Assembly: GCA_003551405.1 (NCBI GenBank)
Contig: PUMO01000051.1
Location: 1-7,074, forward strand
Length of the DNA stretch: 7,074 nucleotides
Reading direction: 5' to 3'
Origin: Mollicutes bacterium
GTDB taxonomy: Bacteria; Bacillota_I; Bacilli_A; Izemoplasmatales; Izemoplasmataceae
Positions 1 to 5,196 of this stretch are shown here, in pieces. Position 1 is the first letter of the stretch. Each line of letters begins with the position of its first letter. The translations under genes were made by a program, and so were the position numbers. The notes beneath the pieces were generated by a model. It ran no database searches and was not told the origin of the DNA. It saw only the letters and a program-made list of their open reading frames with translations.

Positions 1-273
1 GATGCGGCGCTCACACGCATTATCGCAATGGATAAAGCCATTGAAATCAATACCTCGGGCATGCGGTATGGCCTTGATGACCATCACCCCAAACATCCGT
101 TATTGAAACGTTATTACGCACTGGGAGGGCGTAAGATCACACTTGGCAGTGATGCGCACACGCCTGACGATATCGGACACGACTTCACGCGCGTTACAGA
201 ACAATTGAAATCCATTGGTTTTGAATACATTTGTCATTACACCCGCCGTCAGTGTGAATTTGTTCGAATTTAA
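1..273 (+). CDS. hisJ: Histidinol-phosphatase (PHP family, HisJ-like), 3' part only
   Basis: This is the C-terminal 90 residues of a protein whose start lies before the window; frame 1 is open from the first base to the TAA at 271-273. The fragment contains AIEINTSGMRYG, then HPLLKRYYALGGRKITLGSDAH and a C-terminal ICHYTRRQCEFVRI stretch. The EINTSG and GSDAH motifs are typical of PHP metal-dependent phosphohydrolases of the HisJ/YtvP type. In that family the Asp and His of GSDAH bind the active-site metals, and the enzyme dephosphorylates L-histidinol phosphate in histidine biosynthesis. The N-terminal metal-binding HxH motifs are outside the window, so a related PHP phosphatase of other specificity cannot be excluded. 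No terminator is visible after its stop, so its transcription could run into the aromatic leader downstream. The internal ATG at 28 is not a start; the family fold clearly begins much earlier. Confidence 0.82.
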   Translation, partial: DAALTRIIAMDKAIEINTSGMRYGLDDHHPKHPLLKRYYALGGRKITLGSDAHTPDDIGHDFTRVTEQLKSIGFEYICHYTRRQCEFVRI

Positions 274-282
274 GCAACCCCC

Positions 283-311
283 TTGCCAAAACACCGTGAA
301 CATGCTACATT
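283..311 (+). promoter_or_regulatory. Extended -10 promoter for the aromatic operon leader
   Basis: A -35-like TTGCCA at 283-288 (5 of 6 consensus) is followed by a 17-base spacer and a -10-like TACATT at 306-311 (4 of 6). The -10 is preceded by TGC at 303-305, the TGn extended -10 motif that can compensate for a weaker hexamer. The expected transcription start is about 317-319, only some 14 bases before the leader peptide start. The promoter sits in the gap after hisJ and would give the aromatic operon its own transcription. This is by motif match only; no start site is known. Confidence 0.6.
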
Positions 312-316
312 TTACT

Positions 317-322
317 AAAGGA
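317..322 (+). promoter_or_regulatory. Ribosome binding site of the leader peptide
   Basis: AAAGGA lies 9 bases before the ATG at 332. It supports real translation of the 11-codon leader rather than a chance ATG. It lies at or just after the predicted transcription start, so the leader would have a very short 5' untranslated region. Confidence 0.6.
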
Positions 323-331
323 CGTGACACT

Positions 332-367
332 ATGGCTTTATTGATTGGATACTATTACCCATCGTGA
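332..367 (+). CDS. Tyrosine-rich leader peptide (MALLIGYYYPS), attenuator peptide
   Basis: A short reading frame, ATG at 332 to TGA at 365-367, encodes the 11 residues MALLIGYYYPS. It holds three consecutive tyrosine codons (TAC TAT TAC, 350-358), has a ribosome site 9 bases upstream, and is followed by an intrinsic terminator at 421-451 placed before a DAHP synthase gene. Runs of codons for the pathway's end product in a tiny frame upstream of a terminator are the hallmark of leader-peptide attenuation (as in trp, his and pheA leaders). The inferred role is that slow translation of the Tyr codons when charged tRNA-Tyr is scarce changes leader RNA folding and lets transcription enter aroF-tyrA-aroA-aroC. 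The peptide itself probably has no function. The chance of YYY in exactly this position upstream of tyrosine genes is low, but nothing here proves translation. Confidence 0.8.
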   Translation: MALLIGYYYPS

Positions 368-373
368 CAAAAC

Positions 374-393
374 GGATTGCTCGCGCGCAGTCC
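374..393 (+). promoter_or_regulatory. Leader RNA hairpin between leader peptide and terminator
   Basis: GGATTGC (374-380) can pair with GCAGTCC (387-393), 7 pairs including one G-U, around the 6-base loop TCGCGC. It begins 7 bases after the leader stop codon, so a ribosome finishing the leader would cover its first arm while one held at the Tyr codons would probably not. The same first arm contains GGATT, complementary to AATCC at 421-425, the outer 5' part of the terminator stem. This makes it a candidate switching segment. Base pairing is visible; the role is inferred. Confidence 0.5.
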
Positions 394-420
394 TATTTCA
401 CTTGGGCTAGCCATATGTCG

Positions 421-451
421 AATCCTGTGGGTATGCCTGCAGGATTTTTTT
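421..451 (+). terminator. Attenuator terminator upstream of DAHP synthase
   Basis: AATCCTG (421-427) pairs perfectly with CAGGATT (440-446). The stem continues inward with two wobble and two G-C pairs to a 4-base TATG loop (432-435), giving 11 pairs in all. A run of seven T (445-451) follows. This is a classic Rho-independent terminator. It stands 14 bases before the AAGGAG site of the DAHP synthase gene, so it can only be useful if it is regulated. Together with the Tyr-codon leader peptide it forms the attenuator. Confidence 0.85.
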
Positions 452-478
452 ATTATCTAAATCTAAGGAGAGTTTAAT

Positions 479-1498
479 ATGATTGTTAAAATGAAAGATG
501 GAACCACCGAAGCTTCACTTAACGCTTTCAAGCAGTTTTTGAAAGACAAGGGGTTTGAAACCAAAAACGCAAGCAGTGGTGAAACCATTGTACTTGGAAT
601 CATTGGCGATACAAAATCACTGGATGAAAGTCAACTTTACACGTTTGATGATGTCTATGATGTTATCCGTATTCAAAGTCCATTCAAACAGGCATCCCGC
701 ACTTTTAAAAAAGACGACACAAAAATTGCAATCAAAGATGACATTGTCATAGGCGGCGAATCCAGTGTGCTTATGGCAGGACCATGCAGCGTTGAGAATC
801 CTGAACAAATGGATACGGTCGCCAAGTTTCTTTCAAAGAAGGGCGTTAAAATATTAAGAGGCGGCGCCTATAAGCCGAGAACCTCGCCGTATACATTTCA
901 AGGGCTCGGTTTAGAAGGGTTGAAACTTTTAAAAGAAACCGGGGATCGTTACCATATGGCAGTCGTAAGTGAAATTCCGAGTGTCGATTTGCTTGAAACA
1001 TTTGAACAATATGTTGACATCATCCAAATTGGTGCGCGAAACATGCAAAATTTCCATTTGTTAAAAGCCTTGGGAAGGACGGATAAACCGATCTTATTAA
1101 AACGCGGACTTGCCTCAACAATTGAAGAGTGGCTCATGAGCGCTGAATACATCATCAACGCAGGCAATCCTAATGTCATTTTAATGGAGCGCGGCATTCG
1201 CACCTTTGAACCATACACGCGCAACACGCTTGATTTAAGCGCCGTGCTTGCGGTTAAAGAGCGTTCCCATCTGCCGGTACTGGTTGACCCCTCACACGCT
1301 TCAGGTAAATGGCAAATGATTGAATCACTATCTAAAGCCGCGCTTGCGGTCGGGGCCGATGGGTTAATGGTCGAAGTGCATCATAACCCTCAAGAAGCAC
1401 TCAGTGATGGTGCGCAATCATTGAAACTTGATACCTTTGAGACCGCGTATGATGCCTGGGTTAGCCTTTCTAAAACACTGGGACGTCCGCTTCAATGA
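479..1498 (+). CDS. aroF: 3-deoxy-7-phosphoheptulonate (DAHP) synthase with N-terminal regulatory domain
   Basis: Condenses phosphoenolpyruvate with erythrose 4-phosphate, the first committed step of the shikimate pathway; cytoplasmic. The 339-residue length matches the Thermotoga-type family (class I beta). Residues 1 to about 70 resemble the small ferredoxin-like/ACT-like regulatory domain; the TIM-barrel follows. Visible motifs are AGPCSVE (100-106), LRGGAYKPRTSPYTFQG (126-142), LLKRG (206-210), DPSHASGK (270-277) and VEVHHNP (298-304). The expected metal ligands are present as Cys103, His273, Glu299 and Asp310. In the Thermotoga enzyme the N-terminal domain mediates feedback inhibition by Tyr and Phe; the same is likely here but not shown. 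Start ATG 479 has AAGGAG at 465-470, 8 bases upstream. It is the first large gene after the Tyr attenuator, and its last four bases overlap the tyrA start (ATGA). The gene symbol varies between species (aroF/aroA/aroG). Confidence 0.95.
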   Translation: MIVKMKDGTTEASLNAFKQFLKDKGFETKNASSGETIVLGIIGDTKSLDESQLYTFDDVYDVIRIQSPFKQASRTFKKDDTKIAIKDDIVIGGESSVLMAGPCSVENPEQMDTVAKFLSKKGVKILRGGAYKPRTSPYTFQGLGLEGLKLLKETGDRYHMAVVSEIPSVDLLETFEQYVDIIQIGARNMQNFHLLKALGRTDKPILLKRGLASTIEEWLMSAEYIINAGNPNVILMERGIRTFEPYTRNTLDLSAVLAVKERSHLPVLVDPSHASGKWQMIESLSKAALAVGADGLMVEVHHNPQEALSDGAQSLKLDTFETAYDAWVSLSKTLGRPLQ

Positions 1499-2310
1499 CC
1501 ATCTTCATCGCCGGACTCGGTGTGATGGGCGCATCCTATGCTGAAAAACTGCATGCACTTGGGCACTCAGTCTATGGGTATGATACCGATGAAGACGCAG
1601 TGCGCACACTTTCAAAACATGGTATTATAAAAGAAACAAACCCCCGTGATATGGCATCGGCCGATCTTATTGTCCTTGCCATGCCGCACCGCATGATTGT
1701 GCCCTTCATTGATGAATTTAAACACCACATGCGTCCAGGCAGTGTGGTGACGGATATTGCCGGTATTAAGACACCGTTTTTACAGTCTGCTTATAAGGCA
1801 CTTCCTGAAGGTGTCGATTATGTGTCGCACCACCCGATGGCCGGCAAAGAAAAAGCGGGGGCTACGCACCGTGATAAAACCCTCTTTGAAGGTAAAAATG
1901 TCATTCTCATTACACCCAGTCCCGCGCGTGCATCCAATATCGATAAACTCTATGATCTGCTTGTAACAATGGGGTTTAAAGCACCTGTTTATCTGGATGA
2001 AACGTCCCATGACCGCGCCATTACCTATACATCACAGATTCCGCATGTACTCGCGCTCAGTCTTATTGAAGGGGCGTCTGAAACGACCATGGCACATAGC
2101 GGAAACTCATTTAAGGACTTGACCCGGATTGCGCGGATTCATGAAACACTTTGGACCCCCCTTTTTAAGGATAATGAAAAAACACTGAGTGAATCCATTG
2201 ATGACTTGATTGAAAGACTGGAAAACTTCAAACAAGCCCTTCACCATGATGACGAAGCCACCATGCGTACGTATTTGCGCCAAATTAAGATAAAACACGA
2301 AACCCTTTAA
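1495..2310 (+). CDS. tyrA: Prephenate dehydrogenase (TyrA), without ACT domain
   Basis: Oxidative decarboxylation of prephenate to 4-hydroxyphenylpyruvate, the branch step to tyrosine. The Rossmann motif GLGVMGAS is at residues 7-14. Asp30 at the end of the second strand (GYD) favours NAD+ over NADP+. DIAGIKTPF (87-95) and HHPMAGKEKAG (112-122) match the family, with His113 at the expected catalytic position. SQIPHVLALSL (180-190) and the SFKDLTRIA region (205-213) match the C-terminal helical dimerisation domain. At 271 residues the protein ends after this domain. It lacks the ACT domain that makes the Bacillus enzyme (about 370 residues) sensitive to Tyr, so control probably lies on DAHP synthase and the leader. 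Arogenate as the natural substrate cannot be excluded. The ATG at 1495 overlaps the aroF stop as ATGA, implying translational coupling. Confidence 0.93.
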   Translation: MTIFIAGLGVMGASYAEKLHALGHSVYGYDTDEDAVRTLSKHGIIKETNPRDMASADLIVLAMPHRMIVPFIDEFKHHMRPGSVVTDIAGIKTPFLQSAYKALPEGVDYVSHHPMAGKEKAGATHRDKTLFEGKNVILITPSPARASNIDKLYDLLVTMGFKAPVYLDETSHDRAITYTSQIPHVLALSLIEGASETTMAHSGNSFKDLTRIARIHETLWTPLFKDNEKTLSESIDDLIERLENFKQALHHDDEATMRTYLRQIKIKHETL

Positions 2311-2315
2311 GGAGG
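2308..2315 (+). promoter_or_regulatory. aroA ribosome binding site built on the tyrA stop codon
   Basis: TAAGGAGG contains the tyrA TAA stop and a strong Shine-Dalgarno core, with a 6-base gap to the aroA ATG at 2322. A ribosome terminating on tyrA sits directly on the aroA initiation site. This fixes the aroA start. Confidence 0.75.
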
Positions 2316-2321
2316 CATTTT

Positions 2322-3581
2322 ATGGACATAACACTTATGCCTGTCACATTGGAAGGCACCATTAAAGGCATTGCATCAAAGTCGTTTTCACACCGCGCCT
2401 TAATCGGCGCAGCCCTAGCAGAAGGATCAAGTACACTTGATAATCTACTTGGTGCGGCTGATATTGATGCCTCGCGTAGGGCGCTTAAGCAGCTCGGCGC
2501 CACCATTGATAATCAACAGATTGAAGGTCCATTGGGTCCTGAGTCAGGTGTAACCATCAATGCGGGTGAGTCAGGCTCAACGTTACGGTTCTTAATCCCT
2601 ATTGCGGCGCTTTTTGATGTTGCGGTCCGCTTTGAAGGCGAAGGAAAATTGCCAGAACGTCCACTTGATATCTATGAAAATCTTTTTACGTCTGAAATTC
2701 ATTATGAACGTCATGGGCCCAATCATTTACCATTGACCATCAAGGGGCCACTTCAAGGTGGACGATATATGGTACCAGGCCACGTGAGTTCACAGTTTAT
2801 CAGTGGGCTGCTTTTTGCTTTGCCGCTCGCAAAAAAAGATTCCGTCATAGAAGTACAAGAACCCTTTGAATCAAAATCCTATGTGAACTTAACCCTTTCT
2901 ACCCTTAAACGCTTCGGTATTGAGATTGATCGAAGCGTGCCCAGACAATACCATATTAAGGGCAACCAACAATATAAACCAGCAAAACTCGATGTTGAAG
3001 CGGATTATTCACAGGCTGCCTTTTGGCTGGTCGCAGGCTTGATGGGTGATACCATTACGGTTGAAGGCTTAAACCCTGAAAGTTTGCAAGGTGACCGTAA
3101 AGTACTTGAAATCCTTACCAGTATGAATGGCCACATTGAACTTTTTGGTCATTCTGTCCGTGCCCATCCATCAAAGACCATAGGCAAAACGATCGATCTC
3201 TCACAAATACCCGATCTCGGACCTGTTTTAATGGTGCTTGCGGCTGTATCCACCGGTAAGAGCCGTTTTATCAATGCTGGGAGGTTACGATTGAAGGAAT
3301 CAGACCGCCTTTATGCCATGCAAACAACGCTAAAAACGCTTGGTGTGCCCGTAAAAACCCATGAAACGTCGATGGAGATAACGGGTGTGAAATCATTTAA
3401 AGGGAACGTTACCATTGATTCATTTAATGATCACCGCGTTGCAATGGCGGCGGCCATAGCCTCAATCAAAGCTGATGGGCCCATTACCATCACCAACTTT
3501 GAGTGCACTGAAAAATCGTATCCCACATTTCTGAAAGATTTAATTAGTTTAGGCGCGAACATTAAGGAGCGAGAAACATGA
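2322..3581 (+). CDS. aroA: 3-phosphoshikimate 1-carboxyvinyltransferase (EPSP synthase)
   Basis: Transfers the enolpyruvyl group of PEP to shikimate 3-phosphate, the sixth shikimate step and the target of glyphosate. It is 419 residues, a normal full length. Motifs seen in order: SKSFSHRALIG (19-29), holding the substrate-binding Lys20-Ser21 and Arg25; AGESGSTLRF (81-90), the counterpart of the GNAGTxxR PEP-binding loop; the ERP site with Arg113; VSSQFISGLL (155-164); DYSQAAFWL (228-236); IPDLGP (296-301) with the expected catalytic Asp298; LRLKESDR (322-329) with Glu326; NDHRVAMA (369-376); and KSYPTF (398-403). The PEP loop is divergent from E. coli (see findings) but keeps its central Gly and Arg. 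The start is fixed by TAAGGAGG at 2308-2315. It overlaps aroC by ATGA at its end, so all four genes form one transcription unit. Confidence 0.95.
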   Translation: MDITLMPVTLEGTIKGIASKSFSHRALIGAALAEGSSTLDNLLGAADIDASRRALKQLGATIDNQQIEGPLGPESGVTINAGESGSTLRFLIPIAALFDVAVRFEGEGKLPERPLDIYENLFTSEIHYERHGPNHLPLTIKGPLQGGRYMVPGHVSSQFISGLLFALPLAKKDSVIEVQEPFESKSYVNLTLSTLKRFGIEIDRSVPRQYHIKGNQQYKPAKLDVEADYSQAAFWLVAGLMGDTITVEGLNPESLQGDRKVLEILTSMNGHIELFGHSVRAHPSKTIGKTIDLSQIPDLGPVLMVLAAVSTGKSRFINAGRLRLKESDRLYAMQTTLKTLGVPVKTHETSMEITGVKSFKGNVTIDSFNDHRVAMAAAIASIKADGPITITNFECTEKSYPTFLKDLISLGANIKERET

Positions 3582-4579
3582 ATACAACAGGTACGCTATT
3601 TAAAGTGACCCTTTACGGTGAGAGTCATCAACCAGCCATCGGTGCTGTGATTGAAGGCGTCCCGCCGGGACTTGTCATTGAGGAAGCGGCGATCGCAAAA
3701 GAACTGCTGCGCCGAAATCCAAAAGCCGTCGGGACGACGCCCAGAAAAGAAGCGGATCAATTTGAAATAACCTCAGGGGTATTAAACGGTCGCGCCACCG
3801 GCGCACCGATTCACTTGACTATCCCAAATACCAATACCAAAAGCAAGGACTATGAATCACTCAAACATCATCCCAGGCCAGGTCATGCAGACTTTGTGGC
3901 CAATGAAAAGTATGGTGGATTTCAGGACTTTCGCGGTGGCGGGCAGTTCTCCGGGCGCCTCACTGCACCATTGGTTGCGGCTGGCGTCATTGCCAAAGCC
4001 ATGTTACCGATGGCGTTTTCCCACAGACTCGTCCAACTTGGCAGTTTGACTGATATGGATCAAATGGATGCGTATTTAAAGACCATTGCGGATGAAGGCG
4101 ATTCGGTCGGTGGAATCATTGAACTGAATGTTACCAACATGCCTGTAGGGTTAGGTCAACCGATTTTTCAAAAACTGGACAGTGAGATTGCGCGGATTTT
4201 GTTCAGTGTGCCTGCTGTCAAGGGTGTGCAACTCGGCACTGCGTTTGATGGTGCATCCATGAAAGGAAGCGAATTTAACGATGCTTTGGTTGATGAAAGC
4301 GGGAAAACCCAAACCAATCATAGTGGCGGAGTGAGCGGTGGCCTTTCAAATGGGAACCCCCTTCGCGTGCGAGCGTTTGTGAAACCCACCTCATCCATAA
4401 AAAAACCACAGGAAACATATCACAATAAGGAAAAAGAGCGAAAAACGCTCAAAGTGGAAGGCCGTCACGATGTTGCCATTGCAAGACGCGCTGGTGTGGT
4501 GCTTGAAAACATGCTCGCGCTTGTTTTGGCCGATTTATATTTGCAAAACCTTGCCCACAGTCCTATAAATTCAAAGTAA
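3578..4579 (+). CDS. aroC: Chorismate synthase
   Basis: Converts EPSP to chorismate by a trans-1,4 elimination that needs reduced FMN, the last common step to Tyr, Phe and Trp. Recognisable motifs: FKVTLYGESH (8-17) with the conserved His17; an RR..P....TPR.E.D.FEI.SG region (45-67); HPRPGHADF (98-106) with His103, the second conserved histidine; DFRGGGQFSGRLTAP (117-131); TNHSGGVSGGLSNGNPL (246-262); KPTSSIKKPQ (269-278); and GRHDVAIARRAGVVLE (295-310). The SGRLTAP form is clostridial in style. At 333 residues it is shorter than the roughly 350-390 usual for the family but covers all core motifs, so it is probably intact. The residue after GESH is Gln instead of the usual Gly. The ATG at 3578 overlaps the aroA stop. 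It is the last gene of the operon; its TAA is inside the terminator stem. Confidence 0.94.
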   Translation: MNTTGTLFKVTLYGESHQPAIGAVIEGVPPGLVIEEAAIAKELLRRNPKAVGTTPRKEADQFEITSGVLNGRATGAPIHLTIPNTNTKSKDYESLKHHPRPGHADFVANEKYGGFQDFRGGGQFSGRLTAPLVAAGVIAKAMLPMAFSHRLVQLGSLTDMDQMDAYLKTIADEGDSVGGIIELNVTNMPVGLGQPIFQKLDSEIARILFSVPAVKGVQLGTAFDGASMKGSEFNDALVDESGKTQTNHSGGVSGGLSNGNPLRVRAFVKPTSSIKKPQETYHNKEKERKTLKVEGRHDVAIARRAGVVLENMLALVLADLYLQNLAHSPINSK

Positions 4580-4604
4580 CGCACAGACTTGCGTTACTTT
4601 TTTT
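4573..4604 (+). terminator. Rho-independent terminator of the aromatic operon
   Basis: AAAGTAACGCA (4573-4583) pairs perfectly with TGCGTTACTTT (4590-4600) around the 6-base loop CAGACT, and T continues to 4604 (seven T from 4598). The stem includes the last codon and stop codon of aroC (TAA at 4577-4579). It separates the aromatic operon from the antiporter operon. The upstream flank has no matching T-run on the other strand, so it acts in one direction. Confidence 0.9.
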
Positions 4605-4608
4605 ATGC

Positions 4609-4635
4609 ATAAGATTTATAATATAAAAATCTTAT
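4609..4635. repeat. AT-rich inverted repeat upstream of the antiporter promoter
   Basis: ATAAGATTT (4609-4617) and AAATCTTAT (4627-4635) are perfect reverse complements separated by 9 AT-only bases. It ends 5 bases before the -35 box at 4641. It is not followed by a T-run, so it is a poor terminator. It could be a regulator site or an AT-rich UP-like element that helps RNA polymerase. No function can be assigned from sequence. Confidence 0.45.
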
Positions 4636-4640
4636 TCAGT

Positions 4641-4669
4641 TTGTCATACAACTTAAAACGTTGTATGAT
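4641..4669 (+). promoter_or_regulatory. Promoter of the mnh/mrp operon
   Basis: TTGTCA at 4641-4646 and TATGAT at 4664-4669 each match the sigma-A consensus at 5 of 6 positions and are separated by the optimal 17 bases. Transcription would start near 4676, about 14 bases before the possible GTG start of mnhE. The region just upstream is AT-rich. This is the only convincing promoter between the aroC terminator and mnhE. Confidence 0.75.
4644..4668. promoter_or_regulatory. Candidate operator: 9-bp perfect inverted repeat inside the mnh promoter
   Basis: TCATACAAC (4644-4652) and GTTGTATGA (4660-4668) are exact reverse complements with a 7-base gap. One arm covers the end of the -35 box and the other most of the -10 box. 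A protein bound here would block RNA polymerase, so a dimeric repressor is the likely reader. The left arm also takes part in a small TTGT-CAT-ACAA palindrome (4641-4651). No regulator gene is in the window, so its family cannot be named. Confidence 0.55.
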
Positions 4670-4689
4670 GATTATAGATAGGAAACGAG

Positions 4690-5196
4690 GTGAAGGCTTT
4701 GGACAAACAAAAAGCACTTGGAATCATGTTTTTATTGTTGCTTGGGGTGTGGATGATACTGGTACCACAAATGGATTTTGTACAACTCATTGTAGGCATG
4801 CTTGCGGCGTTAATCGTAATTTTTTATAGTTTTAATCTGTTTTTTAATAAAAAAGAAACATCTTTTGTGACTGTGCGGGGAATTTTTACAATGCCTTGGC
4901 TTTTTGTGGTGCTGTTAAAAGAGATTGTTGTGGCGAATCTAGACATAGCTCGTGTTGTGTTATCACCGAGTTTGCCAATTGATCCCAGTTTTCAATCTTA
5001 CAAGCAACCCCTTAACAGTCCTTTACTGCAAACCTTTTATGGCAATGCCATTACCCTAACACCCGGGACACTGTGCGTGAGCCTTGATGATGATGAAATC
5101 TTAATTCATACCTTGACGCCGCGTGCGGCTGATGGTGTTGGCACATCGAGTGTAAGACGGTTATTTATCGATCTTGAAGGAAGTGGTCGGCCGTGA
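4690..5196 (+). CDS. mnhE: Na+/H+ antiporter subunit E (MnhE/MrpE; MbhA-like)
   Basis: First gene of the Mrp-type antiporter operon; an integral membrane subunit needed for assembly of the cation/proton antiporter complex. It is 168 residues, normal for the family. Hydrophobic segments lie at about 10-26, 29-52 and 60-83, followed by a cytosolic tail. The family signature is clear: LLKEIVVANLDIARVVLSP (75-93), then GNAITLTPGTLCVSL (118-132) and EILIHTL (136-142). Start choice is uncertain. GTG at 4690 has AGGA at 4680-4683, 6 bases upstream. TTG at 4699 has AGGTGA at 4688-4693, 5 bases upstream, and would give a protein three residues shorter. It overlaps mnhF by GTGA. Expression probably depends on the promoter and operator at 4641-4669. 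Confidence 0.92.
   Translation: MKALDKQKALGIMFLLLLGVWMILVPQMDFVQLIVGMLAALIVIFYSFNLFFNKKETSFVTVRGIFTMPWLFVVLLKEIVVANLDIARVVLSPSLPIDPSFQSYKQPLNSPLLQTFYGNAITLTPGTLCVSLDDDEILIHTLTPRAADGVGTSSVRRLFIDLEGSGRP

Noticed and set aside
28..273. An independent small gene starting at ATG 28
   Set aside because: The frame is open from base 1, and the sequence is the C-terminal part of a PHP phosphatase domain; ATG 28 is an internal methionine.
274..288. Possible small hairpin GCAA-TTGC as a hisJ terminator
   Set aside because: Only four base pairs and no T-run, so too weak to count as a terminator.
436..443. CCTGCAGG palindrome as a protein binding site
   Set aside because: It lies in the terminator stem and its symmetry is explained by the hairpin's 3' half.
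274..478. T-box riboswitch upstream of DAHP synthase
   Set aside because: A T-box would be the expected tyrosine sensor in Bacillota, but the conserved T-box sequence (like TGGNACCGCG) and the specifier stem are not visible, and the leader is too short (about 134 bases). The leader peptide explains the region better.
949..1227. 92-codon open frame on the minus strand inside the DAHP synthase gene
   Set aside because: It lies wholly antisense to the conserved catalytic barrel and shows no ribosome site or known domain.
4605..4829. 74-codon + strand frame starting in the gap after aroC
   Set aside because: It runs through the promoter and operator-like repeat and then overlaps mnhE in another frame; no ribosome site precedes it and the translation matches nothing known.
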